35,972 bases of DNA. Origin: Phoronis australis. Taxonomy: Eukaryota; Phoronida; Phoronidae. The stretch spans positions 1 through 35,972 of the forward strand of contig NMRA01000667.1 in the NCBI GenBank assembly GCA_002633005.1. Direction: 5' to 3'. Made by a program: the position numbers and the translations under genes. This document shows, piece after piece, positions 31,075 to 35,972 of this stretch. The notes under the pieces are model-generated. The model did not search any database, was not told the origin of the DNA, and was given only the letters and a program-made list of their open reading frames with translations. Positions within the stretch are counted from its first letter, which is position 1; every line of letters begins with the position of its first letter.

Positions 31075-33312
31075 GTAATCGTTTTTTAGGTTATTTATCG
31101 ACATCAGCCGACATGATCAATCGAAGTTCTTTCTCGTCGAGTGGACACGCAACTTAGTAAAGGCTAGTAAAGCCATTCCGTTAACTCGTAACACAGCACC
31201 TATCAGCCGCTCGACGTTATAACGTCGAGCAGTTCATTTTGGAAGGACATATTATTTGGGATCACAATTTCAATGAAAGGACCATCATTCAATGAGATAT
31301 TAATAGCATGACTTGGTAACTAACCTAATTAGTGCTGTCGTAATAGCCGAGATTGCCCGACCTCGGGAATAGTCAATCGAACCAGCAACCCCGATTTAAA
31401 CGGCGAGCGTGCTAACCATTCAGGTAATAGGCAATTGCCCATTAGCGAGTGGCTAACAGAGGCTCAGATATGATTCACCGGAAGCACTTTCACAACAGTA
31501 CAGAAGCCTATAAAGGATAGTTTTAATGCACGTACTGTTGTTGCTGAATGTGAAGCAGTTTGGCATTGGACAAATAAAATTGTTACTGGTGACATACAGC
31601 TACATACATCAAAACTGATGTGTTTATTTCAAAGTTTGAGAAAATACGCTCTTCTCCCCTTTCTGAAGGTGCGCCCGGGCTGTATAAGTTAATGCGGTTT
31701 CATTTGATGTTTTTGAACGGTCCTTTTCCAACTATCTGCTCATGGTTCTTCATAAAAATATATACTGGTGTATATTTCTCAAGCCAGAGCTGTTTGACTA
31801 GCACAGTCTTGTAAATGTGACAGTGACAAATAGGGGTTAGAGTTTTTCTCTTTTAAAAGCGTTCCTTGGTTTCAATTTCCATTTATTTAATTTACAGTTT
31901 CCTCCTTTCTTCTTCTCTTTTCATCATTATTTTGACATTATTCATGCAAAAACATTTGTTTCAATTAAATTTCAAGACACAAAAAACATTTCTCTCACAC
32001 AAGCCTATTTATTTGTAGTATGATATATCACCTGGAATTTTTTCCTTTTTTGTCATTTGGTCATTGCAAGCCTTGGGCAACTGAGATAGAACTTCTCAAC
32101 AAAACCCATATTCACTGGTTTAGTGGGAGAGCCCTTTTAGATGTTTTTGATTAAAGCAAATTTGTCTCTGATGTTACATGTTTTGAACGGAGAGGAGTTC
32201 ACTGATTGCCTGCAGTTTCATTTGTCATGTCTGACTTGATTTATTGTGCTCGTTTGAGATGTGTGCTTTCAACATGACTCAAGTGCTGTTTTGGACTTTC
32301 ACCATAGGGCGTGCCTATAAATGTATTGGATTGGCAAATTGTAAAACTGCCTGCATATGGACTGGTGCATATACTACAGCATCAATGACAGTTGCATGCA
32401 ATGAACAGCAAACAAAATTACCAGTATGTGCAATGCCAATGGCCCATTCTTTATCTTGGTTTTCAAAAGTGGCATCGTCTAGGGGGGAGTTTTTCTTTGC
32501 AGTGATGTATAATCCTACCTGTGTTTCTTACTAATCAGACATTGCACGAGCAATGTAAATGCAAATCTGACGAATTTGAAAAGCCACAAGATGCAGCCAA
32601 CGGTGGCAGTTTCTTTGCTCAGTTTTCTGTTGTGAATTTAAAGGCAGCATCATGCCGACCGTGGTATTACTCTCTGAGTTTGGTTGGCTCGTGTGACATA
32701 CCAACCTCATCTGAAACATTGCTTTTACCTATTAAGCCCTTGTTTTTTGTTTTTCTGTTCTTTATTGTAAAAACATTCAGTATCTCGAAATTGACCGAGA
32801 AATAAAAAAGTTACAACCTGTGCGTAATTTTAATTTGAAATCAAGTCCTCCAGCACCTTGTCCAGAACACCCGTCTCACAAGCTACCAACATAATCAATG
32901 TGACCTGAGGGGAACGATTCGAAGATTTGGATTTCAATATTTTTCCTACTGATTTGTAACATATGTCAGCAGCACTGGGCTCCAAATAACATTCTGATTT
33001 TTCAGCCTGTTTAGTCCTGCTCATGTCGAAATTGCAAACAGCCTGTGGTTCAACGCTCACATAGGGATAGGAGTCTACCTGTACAACAGAGGCCACATGA
33101 AGAAGGCTCCAACATATAACAGGATCATGTACTCAGCATTTGGTTCATTCGTGTTCAACTTTGGTTCTGTACTGTTCTGGGCAACATTAAAGGCGCTGTT
33201 GCCGGACAATCGACCGGGAAAAGTTATGTTTGGATTAGGCTCCTCGATGGCCTTCTTGGCAATTGGACGTGAATACATGAAGTTTGTGGACAATGAAGAG
33301 GAAGTGGACTAA
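30956..33312 (+). CDS. Small multi-helix hydrophobic protein, two exons (141 aa), unrecognised
   Basis: The exons are 30956-31074 and 33006-33312. The donor is AGAAG|GTAATC and the acceptor TTTTTCAG|CCTG, and the joined frame is intact. The protein begins MSAPMQDKISKIASRAVPAI and ends KFVDNEEEVD. Likely membrane or hydrophobic segments are at about residues 17-32, 49-66, 82-105 and 112-127, separated by short basic loops (RGHMKK, DNRPGK), with an acidic tail. I do not recognise a named family; size and composition would suit a small mitochondrial or endomembrane protein, which is only a guess. A canonical AATAAA lies 68 bases past the stop. Start choice: this ATG follows the E-box by eight bases, and the second ATG (residue 5) is an alternative. 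Confidence 0.8.
31209..31230. repeat. Perfect 22-bp palindrome in intron 1 of the small gene
   Basis: GCTCGACGTTA is followed directly by its exact reverse complement TAACGTCGAGC. It lies 135 bases after exon 1. It could be a dimeric transcription-factor site or a chance palindrome. Confidence 0.95.
31355..31440 (-). repeat. tRNA-derived SINE or pseudo-tRNA relic
   Basis: On the minus strand, TGGTTAGCACG (A-box-like, 31408-31418) is followed by CGCCGTTTAAATCGGGG, an anticodon-arm-like stem-loop with one mismatch (would-be anticodon TAA), and then GGTTCGATTGA (B box, 31373-31383). The T-stem no longer pairs, so it is not a functional tRNA gene. Confidence 0.55.
33006..33312 (+). CDS. Small hydrophobic protein, coding exon 2 with stop
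   Basis: This exon encodes residues 40-141. It includes NSLWFNAHIGIGVYLYNRG, SAFGSFVFNFGSVLFWATLK and FGLGSSMAFLAIGREYMKF, and ends DNEEEVD with TAA at 33310-33312. The in-frame open region extends upstream of the first internal Met (33097) to the acceptor, which supports splicing. Confidence 0.85.
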
Positions 33313-33379
33313 GTCCTTGTTTCCACAGTGTTTGTTTATCCGCTTGTTTAGGACGTCATTTTGTACCTAGTCTAATAAC

Positions 33380-33385
33380 AATAAA
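33380..33385 (+). terminator. Polyadenylation signal AATAAA of the small gene
   Basis: This canonical hexamer lies 68 bases downstream of the stop codon on the same strand and gives a short 3' UTR. Confidence 0.7.
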
Positions 33386-35972
33386 ATGACAAAATCAAGA
33401 ACAAATTAGCATTTTGACCAGATTTAAGTAGTGCTGAAAATAACTGAGCTCTTTGAATATTATTACCTGGCTATGGACCTGGTCATTCTTAATCCTTCTA
33501 AGCTCCCCAACCATTGTCGGAGTACACCCCATTAAACCAAATTTTTGTTACCTAAATCAGAAACTAGTCCCAGACCTGTAAAATTTTTGAAAATGTTAAA
33601 TATGTGATTGTGCTTTTCTGTTCCTTTCTGTGAGTCCATGTGGTGTCATACTAGTGCCAGACATGTCATTACTAAACAACCCAATAGTGCACGAGGTAAC
33701 AGTAAATATTTAACAATTTAATTGCACAAAAAATAATTACCAAAACTGTTCTGTTTTCATTGTTCCAGGGCTTACTAAGCTTGTTGTACATACCCAGGAA
33801 CTTTTCAAATCATTGTCTGCTGATATCTGTGGAATGGTACTCAAACATGGAAATGTTAATTTGGTGCCAGTTGCCCTCAATGAAAAAAGAAAATAAAAAT
33901 TTCACCTGTTCACCATATTGTAGGCCCTAGATTAGTCAGGATTTATTTCAGTAGTAATGCTGCGGTTAAGGTTGGATGAAAAAAAATAAACCCGTATCTA
34001 AATTATATATGTACCATGATGTTGCAGTACTTCTTCAGTTAGTACATAACAAGTGCAATTGTCTAGATTTACAGGATGCTTTCAATATCACTTTATAGTG
34101 GTAGTATACCCTGTGGTAGATAGTTGTCTTTGACTTTGTATTAGGAAAAGCATGATTTCATCTTGGTTAGACTACATTCTATCATGTTATCACACCATGT
34201 GACTAATTATTTCAGCTCTTATTTATTTAGTGTTCATCATAAATGAAATCAGACCACATGGTGTTACCAGATCATGGTAAGGATACAGTGTTTAATGTTT
34301 CCTTAATAAACAATCATGTACTGTAATTCGAATGAACATAAATAAATCTGTTGCTATGTTTCCTACTGACCTGTTGAATTCCGGGTGGGTAATTATTATG
34401 GGATTTGCCCTTTTCGAATTTACACTGCCTTACACATGTTGGGCCTAAACTACAGGCAGTGGTCAACGCTTATCTTGACGCCTGGTTGCCAAATGCGAGT
34501 TCGCGAAAATCCCAGTTCGCCAAACAAAATCTGAGGGCACCAAAATCGACCAAAAAGAATAACGTGGTGGCGCACTCCGTTTTCAAAGAATTAGGCGTAC
34601 TATTTCCACTTCTCCCCGTAAAAGAATATGCACCATTTACTTCAAGTTCAATTTCTCGTGCCCAGTGCAACGAAGAACGCAGACGGTCGCACTAGAAGCA
34701 TGTGTTTCATGGTCCGATTTTTCTCGAACGTGCACTGATTTCACGAAATAAACGGAACAGTTGTGAACCAAAGGTATCGAATCTAGGAAAACTGTTAGTA
34801 TGTTAAAGTTTGGAAGTCACCACAAATTTTGAAGAGAGAATTATCATGTGCGACTTTGATACTCGCAGTGGCGAGTTAGGATTTTTCCGCCGCCCGCCTT
34901 GCACAATCTGAAGACACTTGGCGATGACTAGCTGTAGGTCGCAAAATCGAGCACTGACAGGGCACATGTTTACAGCTATAGAATTTACGGGCATGTTTAC
35001 CGTGTAAACCAACCGTGCTATCTAGGCTGAGTGAGTAGGCCAACATTGATATTTATTTGAAGGATCAGTTGATAAAAATACAAGTCGATTCATCTACCAT
35101 AACGCAAATACTTGAGCTCTTCCTAAGTTTCAAGAACGCACGTGCTTAATTGTTTCACAAAACACTTCACATTTTTCAGTCTGTTTTACTCGAAAAATTG
35201 ACGTTCAGTAGATCTTAAGCGTGCGCATTTGTACTAACATAAATAACTATTGACACTACAAAAACAGGTTGTTCGCGTCCGAAAAACAGGGGGCCGGTCT
35301 TTCATGAAAATGAAAAATGGATTTGGGCCCTAAAACAAAAACATTGCACTTAGAAGGCGAAGAAACAGTTTGAAAATTTTAACTGTTCAAAATACCCCAT
35401 GCGTAACTGAAAATGATGTATGTGCTTGTCTACTGTCCGTCGGCCACGCCATCAAAACATTCCGCTTTGACACACAACGAAATTGAGTTATTCGCATATA
35501 TTATTGTGATTTTCCACGCGATTTAGCCTTCGAGGTGTTGTGGCACCGGCACTTTCCCGTTTGATTCAAACAAAAACGCGTTTTCGGGTGTTGCAGCAGA
35601 TCATTTAACCCTACCTAGCTTGGGCGGAATTGCCAAATAACAAGATGTACTGCTTTTTCGACTCAGTTATCCCGTTTCTTCTTTCCCAAACGTTGGCACC
35701 TTTTTAGGCCAATTTACTTTGTTTTGATCCATTTTGAGGAAACTGAAAAAATGGATACTCGAATTGCTAGTTTTTTTTTTGTTTTTTTTTTTTAAATACG
35801 TTTACTTACCCAGAAAGCATATCATTATTGAATAGTAGATACGGCTGGGGTTGGGTAGCCTCAACTACGTATCTTTACAACTTACTAGAGTATAATACAT
35901 CATCTTAATTAAACAAATAAGTATCTGGAAATTACTCCTAATGATTGGGCGAATAATTAGCCGAGAATAATA
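33386..35972. other. Downstream flank; no supported gene
   Basis: No open frame here has recognisable domains or splice support. The longest (34405-34695 plus, with an opposite-strand frame at 34470-34670) sits in GCGAGTTCGCGAAAATCCC-type text that resembles dispersed repeats (compare 6555-6600, GCATTTGCGACCTGAAAATG). Long T runs occur near 35770-35795. Confidence 0.4.

Noticed and set aside
32521-32805. 94-codon plus-strand ORF in intron 1 of the small gene
   Set aside because: The exon 1 to exon 2 join is already in frame; this ORF lacks flanking splice sites that would preserve the frame.
34405-34695. 96-codon plus-strand ORF and its opposite-strand frame
   Set aside because: Both frames are open over the same repeat-like text; no motif or gene structure favours either.

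Overview
The window is animal nuclear DNA from a draft assembly. It is AT-rich, has GT-AG introns of 0.2 to 10 kb, carries abundant repeats, and contains three single-N joins (13561, 27096, 30346). The protein sequence points to an invertebrate metazoan; I cannot name the phylum from the sequence alone.

Two genes can be supported, arranged head to head. The large one, on the minus strand, is EXOC3 (exocyst subunit Sec6). I rebuilt it by hand as 19 coding exons from the ATG at 29129 down to the stop at 3685. Every junction is GT-AG with matching phase. The result is 740 residues, close to the length of the human protein, and homology continues from the N-terminal RPDQL region to the C-terminal domain. 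A strong splice acceptor just upstream of the ATG implies at least one more, non-coding 5' exon. The small one, on the plus strand, has two exons (30956-31074 and 33006-33312) and encodes a 141-residue protein with several hydrophobic segments that I do not recognise. The 30.80-30.96 kb stretch between them holds an ETS-type site and a CACGTG E-box and is the likely shared promoter.

Layout on the plus strand: 1-3.5 kb, EXOC3 3' flank, including a decayed duplicate of part of the last exon; 3.7-29.1 kb, EXOC3 exons and introns; 29.2-30.9 kb, probable 5' UTR intron with GC-rich inverted repeats; 31.0-33.4 kb, the small gene; 33.4-36.0 kb, no supported gene.

The most structured non-coding part is the 9.9 kb intron 15. 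It holds a cluster of GATGACATCA motifs on a 20-21 bp spacing, and then an array of about 6.4 kb made of four dimeric units (A-B), each about 1.4-1.55 kb, that repeatedly carry a short open frame and a consensus splice donor. Other items are a 24-bp perfect hairpin in intron 13, two minisatellites, a tRNA-derived SINE relic, a dispersed repeat of about 300 bp in two introns, and two duplications that end exactly at N characters and look like assembly or allele artefacts. I found no rRNA, CRISPR or intact transposase.
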